Assembly: GCA_947378695.1 (NCBI GenBank)
Contig: CANCKZ010000044.1
Coordinates: 1 to 6,470, forward strand
Length of the DNA: 6,470 nucleotides
Source of the DNA: Rickettsiales bacterium
Lineage (GTDB): Bacteria; Pseudomonadota; Alphaproteobacteria; Rickettsiales; Deianiraeaceae
Direction of reading: 5' to 3'
A program made the translations under genes and the position numbers. The notes beneath the pieces were generated by a model that worked only from the letters and a program-made list of their open reading frames with translations, searched no databases and was not told the origin of the DNA. How positions within the stretch are numbered: position 1 is the first letter of the stretch; every line of letters starts with the position of its first letter. Positions 1 to 5,053 of this stretch are shown here, in pieces.

Positions 1-1
1 C

Positions 2-745
2 ATTGGGGATACTAAAAATGTTCCGTATGGTCTTAAAACGCCCGCTCAACTTGTTGTTTTAATCGAAAATCTTCTGGAAGAATGTAAAAAATTCAACGCA
101 AAAATTGTTGTAATCGCCTGCAACACTGCCAGCACAGTTCTTGATGAAGAGTTCATTAATCGCTATAAAAAACAAGGTTTGGAGCTGGTTTTGATAATCA
201 ACAAAAGTGCTGAAATTCTTTACAACACAACGCCAAAAATTAATAACGAAAAACACATTTTAGTAATTGGCACCAAGCAAACGATTTCTAGTAATAAATA
301 TTACGAGGCACTCACAAACTGCCATAACACCAATAATTGCAAGCTTTTCGTGCATCAATATTCGCCCATTCGCTGGGAACAAGAAATTGAAAACGGCATA
401 AAACGGGAGCAAGTTCAAGCCATAGTTGACGAAGATTTGGCGAAAATTCGCAACGAAATTGGTCAAGATTTTGCAAAAATTTCGTCCGTTGGGCTTTTTT
501 GCACGCATTACCCATATTTTGCAGATGAAATCCACAAAAATCTCTCGCTTCATACAAACATTGGGGCGGGCATTAAACTTGTTGCACAGGGCGAAATTTT
601 TGGTCAAGAAGTGCTGAATTACTTTGAAAATGTGAAAATTGATGCAAAAATTGAGACATACATCACAGGCGAAAACCTTACACCAATTCAAAGTGCAATA
701 GGCAATATTCACGGCAATTTCCCCGTTGTTTTTGGGAAAATTTAG
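2..745 (+). CDS. murI: Glutamate racemase (5' end outside window)
   Basis: Glutamate racemase interconverts L- and D-glutamate in the cytoplasm and supplies D-Glu for the peptidoglycan stem peptide. The frame is open from the window edge and gives 247 residues before TAG at 743-745. Family motifs are clear: GDTKNVPYG at visible residues 2-10, IACNTAS at 38-44 with the first catalytic Cys (codon 119-121), and LFCTHYPYF with the second catalytic Cys (codon 500-502). The usual second motif is LGCTHYP, so Gly is replaced by Phe here, next to the catalytic Cys. By comparison with typical racemases of about 265-285 residues, roughly 30 N-terminal residues are missing, including the DSGxGG loop with the catalytic Asp. 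The gene is convergent with the next gene, 66 bp away. Both catalytic cysteines are kept, so the enzyme is probably active. Confidence 0.95.
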   Translation: MGDTKNVPYGLKTPAQLVVLIENLLEECKKFNAKIVVIACNTASTVLDEEFINRYKKQGLELVLIINKSAEILYNTTPKINNEKHILVIGTKQTISSNKYYEALTNCHNTNNCKLFVHQYSPIRWEQEIENGIKREQVQAIVDEDLAKIRNEIGQDFAKISSVGLFCTHYPYFADEIHKNLSLHTNIGAGIKLVAQGEIFGQEVLNYFENVKIDAKIETYITGENLTPIQSAIGNIHGNFPVVFGKI

Positions 746-811
746 GTCGAAAAGCACTAAAACATTATGCGAAATTGTGGGATTTGCATGCAGTTTTTCC
801 ATTCAAAAACA
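746..811. other. Short convergent intergenic gap
   Basis: These 66 bp separate the ends of murI (+) and the 202-residue gene (-). They hold the perfect 8-base palindrome TGCATGCA at 785-792, followed by GTTTTT. I see no GC-rich stem with a T-run strong enough to call an intrinsic terminator for either gene. Confidence 0.4.
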
Positions 812-1420
812 TTAAAAACCACGCCCCGTTTTCCGACCAACACCACTTGATTGTTCCGCTTGCTGGCTTTTTGCAGTGACATATGATGTCCAGTATCCTG
901 TTGTGCTTTGGCTTGAAACTTGGTTTTGCACCATAATTTTTGCAATTTGGTTGAGTTCCCCGAACATTTTTTGAAACACCATTTTTTGCCATTTTGGCAG
1001 GGCGTTTTGATCAACAATTCCAACAATGCGTTCGTTTTGACGCTCCCGAGTTGAGGACAATTTCGAGGAATTTTCCTCAGATTTTCCACCAACTTGACCG
1101 CCCTCACCGCCTGAACGCTGAATATCGACCTCAATAATATCATCGCCGTCTTTCTTTTTGTCGAGCATTTTGCGAACCTCACTTGCCTGCTGTTTGAAAA
1201 TTTCGACTTTTTGATCCCGTTTGAGTTCGTCCTCACGGTCGGTCATTGGTTGTGGTTTTGGAGCGTATTTGAAGTCTTTTTTTGTCACAATTTTCATTAT
1301 GCCAAGCAGTGTCTTGACTATGTAATACAAAATTGCGTGCCTAATTACAAGCCAAAGAATATATGCTATGGAAAAGTATCCAACTGCGTATATCAAGTAA
1401 TGTGGTTGGAAATTGGACAT
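812..1420 (-). CDS. Membrane-anchored protein of unknown function downstream of tatA
   Basis: This 202-residue protein matches no family I recognise. Residues about 8-27 form a hydrophobic segment (YLIYAVGYFSIAYILWLVI). It is followed by a second hydrophobic or amphipathic stretch at about 29-46, then a basic segment (KKDFKYAPKP). Residues 60-95 are highly charged and probably helical or coiled coil. Residues 101-125 are a Gly/Ser-rich linker, 128-168 form a second predicted helical region (ERIVGIVDQNALPKW onward), and the tail is Ser/Gln-rich, ending GRGF. The ATG at 1420-1418 is one base after the tatA stop (TAAAATG), which implies translational coupling and a shared mRNA with tatA and HU. 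TatB also has an N-terminal anchor, an amphipathic helix and a charged tail and usually follows tatA, but the TatB signature (Glu in the membrane helix, then a Gly-Pro hinge) is absent. A Tat role is therefore only a guess from position. The gene itself is well supported by the tight spacing. Confidence 0.75.
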   Translation of the reverse strand: MSNFQPHYLIYAVGYFSIAYILWLVIRHAILYYIVKTLLGIMKIVTKKDFKYAPKPQPMTDREDELKRDQKVEIFKQQASEVRKMLDKKKDGDDIIEVDIQRSGGEGGQVGGKSEENSSKLSSTRERQNERIVGIVDQNALPKWQKMVFQKMFGELNQIAKIMVQNQVSSQSTTGYWTSYVTAKSQQAEQSSGVGRKTGRGF

Positions 1421-1421
1421 T

Positions 1422-1547
1422 TTATTTCGAGTTTTTTATGTCCTTTATCGACTGTATTATTTGTTTGATAGCCGAAGGAAGCCTGCCTGCACCAAAGATT
1501 AATAGGATAATCAGAAGTACAATCAGGAGTTCCTTAAAGCTAAACAT
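1422..1547 (-). CDS. tatA: Minimal TatA: twin-arginine translocase pore subunit
   Basis: This small gene encodes only 41 residues. TatA oligomers form the pore of the twin-arginine translocase, which moves folded proteins across the inner membrane with TatC. The protein starts MFSFKELLIVLLIILLIFGA. That gives a short N-terminus with a polar Glu at residue 6, one membrane helix at about 7-18, the FG hinge at 18-19, and then GRLP at 21-24, matching the TatA FGxxKLP signature. An amphipathic helix follows (about 25-38: SAIKQIIQSIKDIK). Family members are usually 50-90 residues, and this one ends directly after the amphipathic helix without the usual charged tail. The ATG at 1547-1545 lies 3 bp after the HU stop. 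An AGG sits about 10 bases upstream inside the HU end. The TAA at 1424-1422 is followed after one base by the next ATG. TatB is the main alternative, but the lack of a Gly-Pro hinge argues for TatA. Confidence 0.85.
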   Translation of the reverse strand: MFSFKELLIVLLIILLIFGAGRLPSAIKQIIQSIKDIKNSK

Positions 1548-1550
1548 ATA

Positions 1551-1832
1551 CTATTTACCTGCGTTAACAGAATCTTTCAAAGATTTACCAGCAACGAATG
1601 AAACTGATTTTTTTGCTGCAATTTTAATTTCAGCACCTGTTTTTGGGTTACGCCCTACTCTTGCTGCTCTTTCAAGTGCTTTAAACACACCAAAGCCAAT
1701 TAAAGAAACGGAATCTCCACTTTTTAAACTATCAGTAACGGCTTCAAGAAGTGCGTCAAGAGCTTCGCCGGATTTCACCTTTGTAAGACCAGTTTTTGAT
1801 GCCATTGCATCAATTAAATCACTTTTGTTCAT
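1551..1832 (-). CDS. HU-family DNA-binding protein
   Basis: HU is a small dimeric histone-like protein that bends and compacts DNA without strong sequence specificity and assists replication, repair and transcription. The 93-residue length is typical. The N-terminal [18 protein letters not shown] is the standard HU helix pair, LIGFGVF at about 44-50 matches the core LxGFGxF, and RNPKTG at 61-66 is the hallmark at the tip of the DNA-binding arm, with the invariant Pro that intercalates in DNA. The family N-terminus fixes the start at the ATG 1832-1830. An in-frame ATG 16 codons upstream would add a segment foreign to the family and would lie in the promoter region. No Shine-Dalgarno is visible. 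HU is first in a probable operon with tatA and the 202-residue gene. I cannot tell HU-alpha-type from HU-beta-type, so no symbol is given. IHF is less likely because its subunit-specific features are not seen. Confidence 0.95.
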   Translation of the reverse strand: MNKSDLIDAMASKTGLTKVKSGEALDALLEAVTDSLKSGDSVSLIGFGVFKALERAARVGRNPKTGAEIKIAAKKSVSFVAGKSLKDSVNAGK

Positions 1833-1860
1833 ATTAATATTACTAGTTATTTGAATTAAT

Positions 1861-1875
1861 AACACATCGTGTGTT
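1861..1875. repeat. Operator-like palindrome AACACA-TCG-TGTGTT
   Basis: AACACA at 1861-1866 and TGTGTT at 1870-1875 are perfect inverted arms around TCG. The element lies between the HU -35 box and the HU start codon, near where RNA polymerase would melt DNA or begin transcription. A related ACACA-A-TGTGT occurs in the fdx promoter region. This could be a repressor site or a small hairpin in the HU leader. The position is suggestive, but no regulator is identified. Confidence 0.4.
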
Positions 1876-1890
1876 TGCAAAAAAATCTTT

Positions 1891-1899
1891 TGTCAAGAA
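1891..1899 (-). promoter_or_regulatory. -35-like box TTCTTGACA for the HU operon
   Basis: Read on the minus strand, the site is TTCTTGACA and contains the full sigma-70 -35 consensus TTGACA, 58 bases before the HU ATG. It is identical over nine bases to the box before pal. A T-run lies in the spacer. No good -10 is found at 16-18 bases. TGTTAT lies 26 bases downstream, too far for a standard promoter, so the -10 is unresolved. Confidence 0.5.
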
Positions 1900-1978
1900 A
1901 AATATTCACAAAGCAAAAAAAACCTTAATATATAACAAAAAATGTGTTATTGTTATATATTAAATTAACATTATATAT

Positions 1979-2674
1979 ATGCAAGCGAATAATAAAAAGC
2001 GAAACACAATCGTGCAAATGTCAGATAATAATTACAATGTATACTTGGACGACATACAGGGAACCTTCAAAATGTATTTAACGATGAACTTACAGAAGGA
2101 CGATAATGAAGATTATACATTAACAGTGAGCAATGAAGGGAAAATACAGGATACATTTAAAAATGCAGAAATAGCACCGATATTTGACTACCTCACGCAG
2201 AATAATGTATTTACGAGTAAGGACTTAGATCGTGAAATGATGAAAGAGATTAAAGGAAAATACAATGCACTCATATCACAAAATAAGGTATCGCTCGACA
2301 AGTGTTTAAATATCATATACAATGTGCAAAAACAGCAGGCAAAGGATTTTTCGATTGTAAAGGAGGGGTTGATGCATACAAATGTTTACAATGCAATTGA
2401 GAACAACGGAAACAATGCACAACATACTCAATACCCTGCTATTTTATCGCAAACTGACGAAGTGACGCAAAATGTGAAAGTTGATCAAGATGAGAAACAC
2501 ACTTCGAAACTTAGCCTAAATAGTCTCATTAAAAGCTCCACTTCACAATTTCAGCCCGGGGGAGATTCAGATTTACCAACTGAAATGGAAAGTAAATGCG
2601 ATAGCAAAGTCAAGAATACGAACTCGCACAAATCCACAGGAGATGCTGGTAAAGATTCATGTCGCATATTTTAA
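1979..2674 (+). CDS. Orphan 231-residue protein with disordered tail and C-terminal CRIF
   Basis: I do not recognise this protein. It has no signal peptide and no membrane segment. Residues about 18-60 look beta-rich (NVYLDDIQGTFKMYLTMNL). Residues 65-140 look helical and charged, with one Cys at 109. From about 142 to the end it is polar low complexity rich in Asn, Ser, Lys, Thr, Gln and Asp, so probably disordered. It ends KDSCRIF: Cys at the fourth-last position resembles a eukaryotic CaaX prenylation box, but Arg at the next position is not the preferred aliphatic residue. Codon use differs from the neighbours: Leu is often TTA or CTC, Val is GTA or GTG, and AAG is common for Lys, whereas the neighbours favour CTT, GTT and AAA. 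The ATG at 1979 has no Shine-Dalgarno. Met14 (2018) is an alternative start. The gene stands alone between HU and fdx and could be a lineage-specific or acquired, perhaps host-directed, protein. That role is inference. Confidence 0.7.
   Translation: MQANNKKRNTIVQMSDNNYNVYLDDIQGTFKMYLTMNLQKDDNEDYTLTVSNEGKIQDTFKNAEIAPIFDYLTQNNVFTSKDLDREMMKEIKGKYNALISQNKVSLDKCLNIIYNVQKQQAKDFSIVKEGLMHTNVYNAIENNGNNAQHTQYPAILSQTDEVTQNVKVDQDEKHTSKLSLNSLIKSSTSQFQPGGDSDLPTEMESKCDSKVKNTNSHKSTGDAGKDSCRIF
2360..2374 (+). promoter_or_regulatory. Strong internal Shine-Dalgarno with in-frame ATG
   Basis: AAGGAGG at 2360-2366 stands five bases before an ATG at 2372-2374. That ATG is codon 132 of the orphan gene and is in frame. 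No other gene start in the window has a comparably strong site. Initiation here would yield a 100-residue protein made of the end of the helical part and the polar tail with CRIF. The same bases also encode Lys-Glu-Gly, so the match may be incidental. Confidence 0.4.
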
Positions 2675-2696
2675 GTGATATAAATTTCCAAAAAAA

Positions 2697-2705
2697 TGCT
2701 TGACA
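2697..2705 (+). promoter_or_regulatory. -35-like box TGCTTGACA for fdx-greA
   Basis: TTGACA at 2700-2705 is the -35 consensus, 49 bases before the fdx ATG. The spacer has an A-run. No good -10 stands at 16-18 bases. TATATC (2735-2740) is 29 bases away, which repeats the unusual spacing seen at HU and pal. Confidence 0.45.
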
Positions 2706-2734
2706 TATATAAAAAAACACAATGTGTGTCAAGC
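2698..2734. repeat. 8-base inverted repeat GCTTGACA / TGTCAAGC upstream of fdx
   Basis: GCTTGACA at 2698-2705 and TGTCAAGC at 2727-2734 are perfect inverted arms separated by 21 bases. Inside lies a second palindrome, ACACA-A-TGTGT (2717-2727). Each arm contains a -35 consensus TTGACA, one facing fdx and one facing back toward the orphan gene. From the right arm a TATATG lies 17 bases away on the minus strand, a possible antisense promoter. No T-run follows, so an intrinsic terminator is unlikely. Confidence 0.5.
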
Positions 2735-2754
2735 TATATCTTAATATAGGATTC

Positions 2755-3081
2755 ATGGTTAACATACATTTTCGCCTGCCAAATGGTGAATTAAAAACGG
2801 TAGAAGCACAGGAAGGTCTTTCAATTTTGGAAGTTGCACACCAAAATCACATACCTCTTGAAGGTGCTTGCGAGGGCTCGCTTGCTTGCTCAACTTGTCA
2901 TGTAATTGTTGAAGAACAAAGCGTTTACAACTCCCTAAAACCAGCACAAGAAGACGAAGAAGACATGCTTGACCTTGCTTTTGGACTTACAAAAACCTCC
3001 CGTCTTGGCTGTCAAATCTTGGTCAACGCAAGCTTGAACGATGTTGTGTTTATCATACCAAAAGATAACAGAAATATATGA
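2755..3081 (+). CDS. fdx: ISC-type [2Fe-2S] ferredoxin
   Basis: This adrenodoxin-type ferredoxin carries one [2Fe-2S] cluster and passes electrons in the cytoplasm, in most proteobacteria to the ISC iron-sulfur assembly machinery. The 108 residues show the cluster ligands Cys39, Cys45, Cys48 (EGACEGSLACSTCHVIV) and Cys86 (SRLGCQ), spaced C-x5-C-x2-C-x37-C. They also show the acidic partner-binding helix EDEEDMLDLAFGL, a strong signature of the ISC Fdx subgroup. The start is set at ATG 2755 because MVNIHFRLPNGE is the family N-terminus and AGGA (2748-2751) precedes it. An in-frame ATG at 2722 would put 11 foreign residues inside the promoter palindrome. The stop overlaps the greA start (ATGA, 3078-3081), so the two are translationally coupled. 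No iscS, iscU or hscBA genes are in the window, so fdx seems detached from the usual isc cluster here. Confidence 0.95.
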   Translation: MVNIHFRLPNGELKTVEAQEGLSILEVAHQNHIPLEGACEGSLACSTCHVIVEEQSVYNSLKPAQEDEEDMLDLAFGLTKTSRLGCQILVNASLNDVVFIIPKDNRNI

Positions 3082-3542
3082 ATAACTTCCTCACACCTCA
3101 ATGCTACGAAAGCATTGCTTCGGAAATTGACAATATCAAAAACCAACAAATGGTTGCAATTGCGGAGGAAATCTCCATTGCGCGCAGTCACGGAGATTTA
3201 CGAGAAAACGCACAATATGCCGCCGCAAAAGAAAAGCAACGCATGATAGAATCACGCTTAAACGAGCTTGAAACCGTCATAGCAACTCACTCAATCGTTG
3301 ATGTTGCCAGCAAAACATTCACAACCGTTTCATTCGGTGCCACAGTGGAAATTGAATTTGAAGACAATAATTCCAAAAAAACATTCAAAATTCTTTCAGA
3401 TTACGACTCCGATGTCTCAAAAGGCATAGTTTCAATCCACGCACCAATTGCAAAAGCAATTCTTGGACTTTCAAAAGGCGACGATGCGGTCGCTGTTCTG
3501 AATGGTGTTGGCCGTGATATTGTTATATCAAATATTTTTTAG
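3078..3542 (+). CDS. greA: Transcription elongation factor GreA
   Basis: GreA enters the secondary channel of RNA polymerase and stimulates cleavage of backtracked transcripts. The 154 residues are close to the usual 158. The N-terminal coiled coil (about 8-72) holds the signature HGDLRENAQYAAAKEKQ, with tip acidic residues Asp40 and Glu43 at the positions of E. coli Asp41 and Glu44 that support the active-site metal. The C-terminal FKBP-like domain runs from about 84, with FGATVEIEF and IHAPIAKAILGLSKGD matching the family. The ATG lies inside the fdx stop (ATGA overlap), which indicates coupling to fdx. At the 3' end the gene overlaps the convergent prs by four bases, so no room is left for a private terminator. 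GreB is less likely given the family sequence and the length. Confidence 0.96.
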   Translation: MNNFLTPQCYESIASEIDNIKNQQMVAIAEEISIARSHGDLRENAQYAAAKEKQRMIESRLNELETVIATHSIVDVASKTFTTVSFGATVEIEFEDNNSKKTFKILSDYDSDVSKGIVSIHAPIAKAILGLSKGDDAVAVLNGVGRDIVISNIF

Positions 3543-4420
3543 AAGTTGATTGCTTTTGCCTCAAATTGAGATTTTACAAACTGCGAGGCATCAATCACTT
3601 GAATTTTCCCAGAATTTGACTGGCAAATTGTGTTTGCAACAAAAACATTTGTAATTGCCGATTTTTCAATTCTGTTAAATGCTTCACCGGAGAAAATTCC
3701 ATGACTTGCATACGCAATTACAGATTTTGCCCCATTTTGCATAAGCATATCGGCAGCATTGCAAAGCGTTCCAGCGGAATCGATTATGTCGTCAATCAAA
3801 ATGCAAACCTTGCCTTGAACATCGCCAACCAATGACATTGCATGCGAAACACCAGCTTTTGGACGCATTTTTTCCACAATTGCACTTGAACATTGCAAGT
3901 TGTTTGAGATTTTGCGAGATGTCTTCGCACCACCAATATCGGCTGCACAAATCACGATATCATGCGGTTTAAAATTTTGCAAAATATGCGAAACGAAAAA
4001 TTCTTCAAGTGAAATATTAAAGCACGGTTGCTGGAAAAATCCCTGCACTTGTGGTGCGTGAAGTTCAACGATTGAAATTGTTTGAATTTTCTGCGATGCT
4101 AGCAATTGTGCGATTACAAGCGAAGAGATTGGAGATGTTTGGGAAATTTCACGATCCTGCCTTGAATAAGACATGTATGTCAGCAATAAATGCGGAACGG
4201 TTGATGTGTTGCGGGAAATCGTGTTTAGTGTGAGAAGAAGTTCAAGAAGTGCGGAGTCTGACCCAAATAGGGATTGAACTACGCACAACTTTTTTGGCGA
4301 AAAATCAAAGCCGTCGAGCGACAATGAAACCTCGCCGTCGGAAAATCTAGAAACTTGTGGTTCAAATGCGTTTAAGCTTTGACAAAAATTCCTAGAATTT
4401 GGTAATCCGATGTAGTTCAC
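3539..4420 (-). CDS. prs: Ribose-phosphate pyrophosphokinase (PRPP synthetase), divergent and short
   Basis: Prs makes PRPP from ribose 5-phosphate and ATP for nucleotide, histidine and tryptophan synthesis. The protein has 293 residues against the usual 310-320. Conserved parts are RFSDGEV (25-31), YSRQDREI (85-92), ELHAPQVQGFF (119-129, with metal-binding His121), the catalytic-loop Lys184 and Arg186 in EKMRPKA, the PRPP-binding loop LIDDIIDSAGTL (208-219) and ASHGIFSGEAFNRIE (238-252). It diverges after RQDRE, where the basic loop (KxRxREP in relatives) reads ISQTSPIS, and in CAADIGG where SPDxGG is usual. These changes fall near the ATP and allosteric regions, so regulation may differ. 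The start is GTG at 4420-4418: an in-frame stop lies four codons upstream and no ATG intervenes. It begins 5 bp after pal, so it probably shares the pal mRNA, an uncommon pairing. Confidence 0.92.
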   Translation of the reverse strand: MNYIGLPNSRNFCQSLNAFEPQVSRFSDGEVSLSLDGFDFSPKKLCVVQSLFGSDSALLELLLTLNTISRNTSTVPHLLLTYMSYSRQDREISQTSPISSLVIAQLLASQKIQTISIVELHAPQVQGFFQQPCFNISLEEFFVSHILQNFKPHDIVICAADIGGAKTSRKISNNLQCSSAIVEKMRPKAGVSHAMSLVGDVQGKVCILIDDIIDSAGTLCNAADMLMQNGAKSVIAYASHGIFSGEAFNRIEKSAITNVFVANTICQSNSGKIQVIDASQFVKSQFEAKAINF

Positions 4421-4425
4421 AATAC

Positions 4426-4932
4426 TTATTTAGTTTCAATTTTTGTGATTGCAACCCTGTTTTGCAAGTAAGCAACTGCGTCAGTTCCAGCAACGATTAC
4501 TCTTTCTTTACCGAAGCTTACGGCTTTAATTCTTTCAGATGAAACGCCTTGTGCGATAAGGAATTCTTTAACGGAATCTGCTCTTTTTTGACCAAGAACC
4601 ATGTTGTATTCAACACCGCCTCTTTCGTCGCAGTTTCCTTCAACAATAACTTCAAGATTTGCATCTTCTGCAAGTTTTTCTTTGATGTAAGCAGCTTGTG
4701 CTTTTAGGTCTGCTTTGTGGTTTTCTTGAACGGAAGCATCGTCAAATTTGTAGAAAACTCTATCAGCAACAAAGCCTTTTGTAGAAAGGGATTGAACCGA
4801 TGAAAGTGCTTTACCACTAACGGAAGTTTTTGATTTAGAATCTGATTGTTCAGATTTTTTGTTTGAGCCTTCTTTTTTGCCACACGCAAGAACTAATGCA
4901 GAAAGTGCAATTAAGGGAATGATTTTTTTCAT
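4426..4932 (-). CDS. pal: Peptidoglycan-associated lipoprotein Pal
   Basis: Pal is an outer-membrane lipoprotein of the Tol-Pal system that links the outer membrane to peptidoglycan during constriction. The 168 residues open with a lipoprotein signal, MKKIIPLIALSALVLAC, with the lipobox VLAC and the modified Cys at 17. A Ser/Lys-rich linker (18-50) and an OmpA-C domain (58-166) follow. In the domain, VFYKFDDASV, VEGNCDERGG (98-106) and YNMVLGQKRADSVKEFL match the family. Asp102 and Arg117 are the expected diaminopimelate-binding residues. Asn100 replaces the common His in GHxDERG, and NRVA near the end replaces the common NRRA. The ATG at 4932-4930 has no clear Shine-Dalgarno. The gene is divergent from asmA and is followed by prs. 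No tolB, tolA or ybgF lies next to it, so it is separated from the standard tol-pal cluster on this side. Confidence 0.95.
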   Translation of the reverse strand: MKKIIPLIALSALVLACGKKEGSNKKSEQSDSKSKTSVSGKALSSVQSLSTKGFVADRVFYKFDDASVQENHKADLKAQAAYIKEKLAEDANLEVIVEGNCDERGGVEYNMVLGQKRADSVKEFLIAQGVSSERIKAVSFGKERVIVAGTDAVAYLQNRVAITKIETK

Positions 4933-4982
4933 GGTTCACGAGCGAAATAATTTTATTGAACAAAAGCAAGTAAAAAATTATT

Positions 4983-4991
4983 TGTCAAGAA
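4983..4991 (-). promoter_or_regulatory. -35-like box TTCTTGACA for pal-prs
   Basis: On the minus strand this is TTCTTGACA with the full TTGACA consensus, 50 bases before the pal ATG, and identical over nine bases to the HU box. A T-run follows in the spacer, as at HU. At spacing 17 the -10 would be TTTTGT, which is poor. TAAAAT lies 27 bases away. Confidence 0.5.
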
Positions 4992-5044
4992 CTTTTTTTA
5001 AATATATAATTCAAGTTGCAATTATAAAATACAATCGCAAAATA

Positions 5045-5053
5045 TTCTTGACT
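5045..5053 (+). promoter_or_regulatory. -35-like box TTCTTGACT for the asmA-like gene
   Basis: TTGACT at 5048-5053 matches the -35 consensus at five of six bases and carries the same TTC extension as the HU and pal boxes. It is 59 bases before the ATG. TGTAAT at 5075-5080 is a fair -10 but at spacing 21, longer than usual. Confidence 0.4.

Larger units (their letters stand above)
1858..1951. repeat. 10-base inverted repeat AATAACACAT / ATGTGTTATT
   Basis: AATAACACAT at 1858-1867 is the exact reverse complement of ATGTGTTATT at 1942-1951. Each copy therefore lies upstream of one of the two divergent genes in the same orientation relative to that gene. The left copy overlaps the AACACA-TCG-TGTGTT palindrome. 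In such AT-rich DNA a chance 10-base match within 150 bp is unlikely but possible. Confidence 0.45.
1833..1978. promoter_or_regulatory. Divergent promoter region between HU and the orphan gene
   Basis: These 146 very AT-rich bases lie between genes that point away from each other. Toward HU there is a consensus -35 (TTGACA, minus strand 1896-1891). Toward the orphan gene a weaker pair is possible: TTCACA at 1905-1910 and TATATA at 1929-1934, spacing 18. The region also holds the palindrome at 1861-1875 and the 10-base inverted repeat described separately. Neither start codon has a clear Shine-Dalgarno. Confidence 0.5.

Noticed and set aside
260..802. 180-codon minus-strand open frame opposite murI
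   Set aside because: The plus strand here encodes clear glutamate racemase motifs. The antisense frame gives a Phe/Asn/Cys-rich protein typical of shadow translation.
757..1236. 159-codon minus-strand frame inside the 202-residue gene
   Set aside because: It overlaps the gene coupled to tatA in another frame, has no start signal or domain, and reads as a shadow.
1363..1854. 163-codon plus-strand frame opposite HU and tatA
   Set aside because: HU and TatA motifs on the minus strand explain the region, and this is their antisense frame.
1833..1880. Upstream ATG extending HU by 16 residues
   Set aside because: HU proteins start at MNKSDLI, and the extension would overlap the operator-like palindrome.
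2698..2734. Intrinsic terminator for the orphan gene
   Set aside because: The stem is only 8 bp with a 21-base loop and is not followed by a T-run.
2722..2757. Upstream ATG extending ferredoxin by 11 residues
   Set aside because: It lies inside the promoter palindrome, has no ribosome binding site and adds residues foreign to the family.
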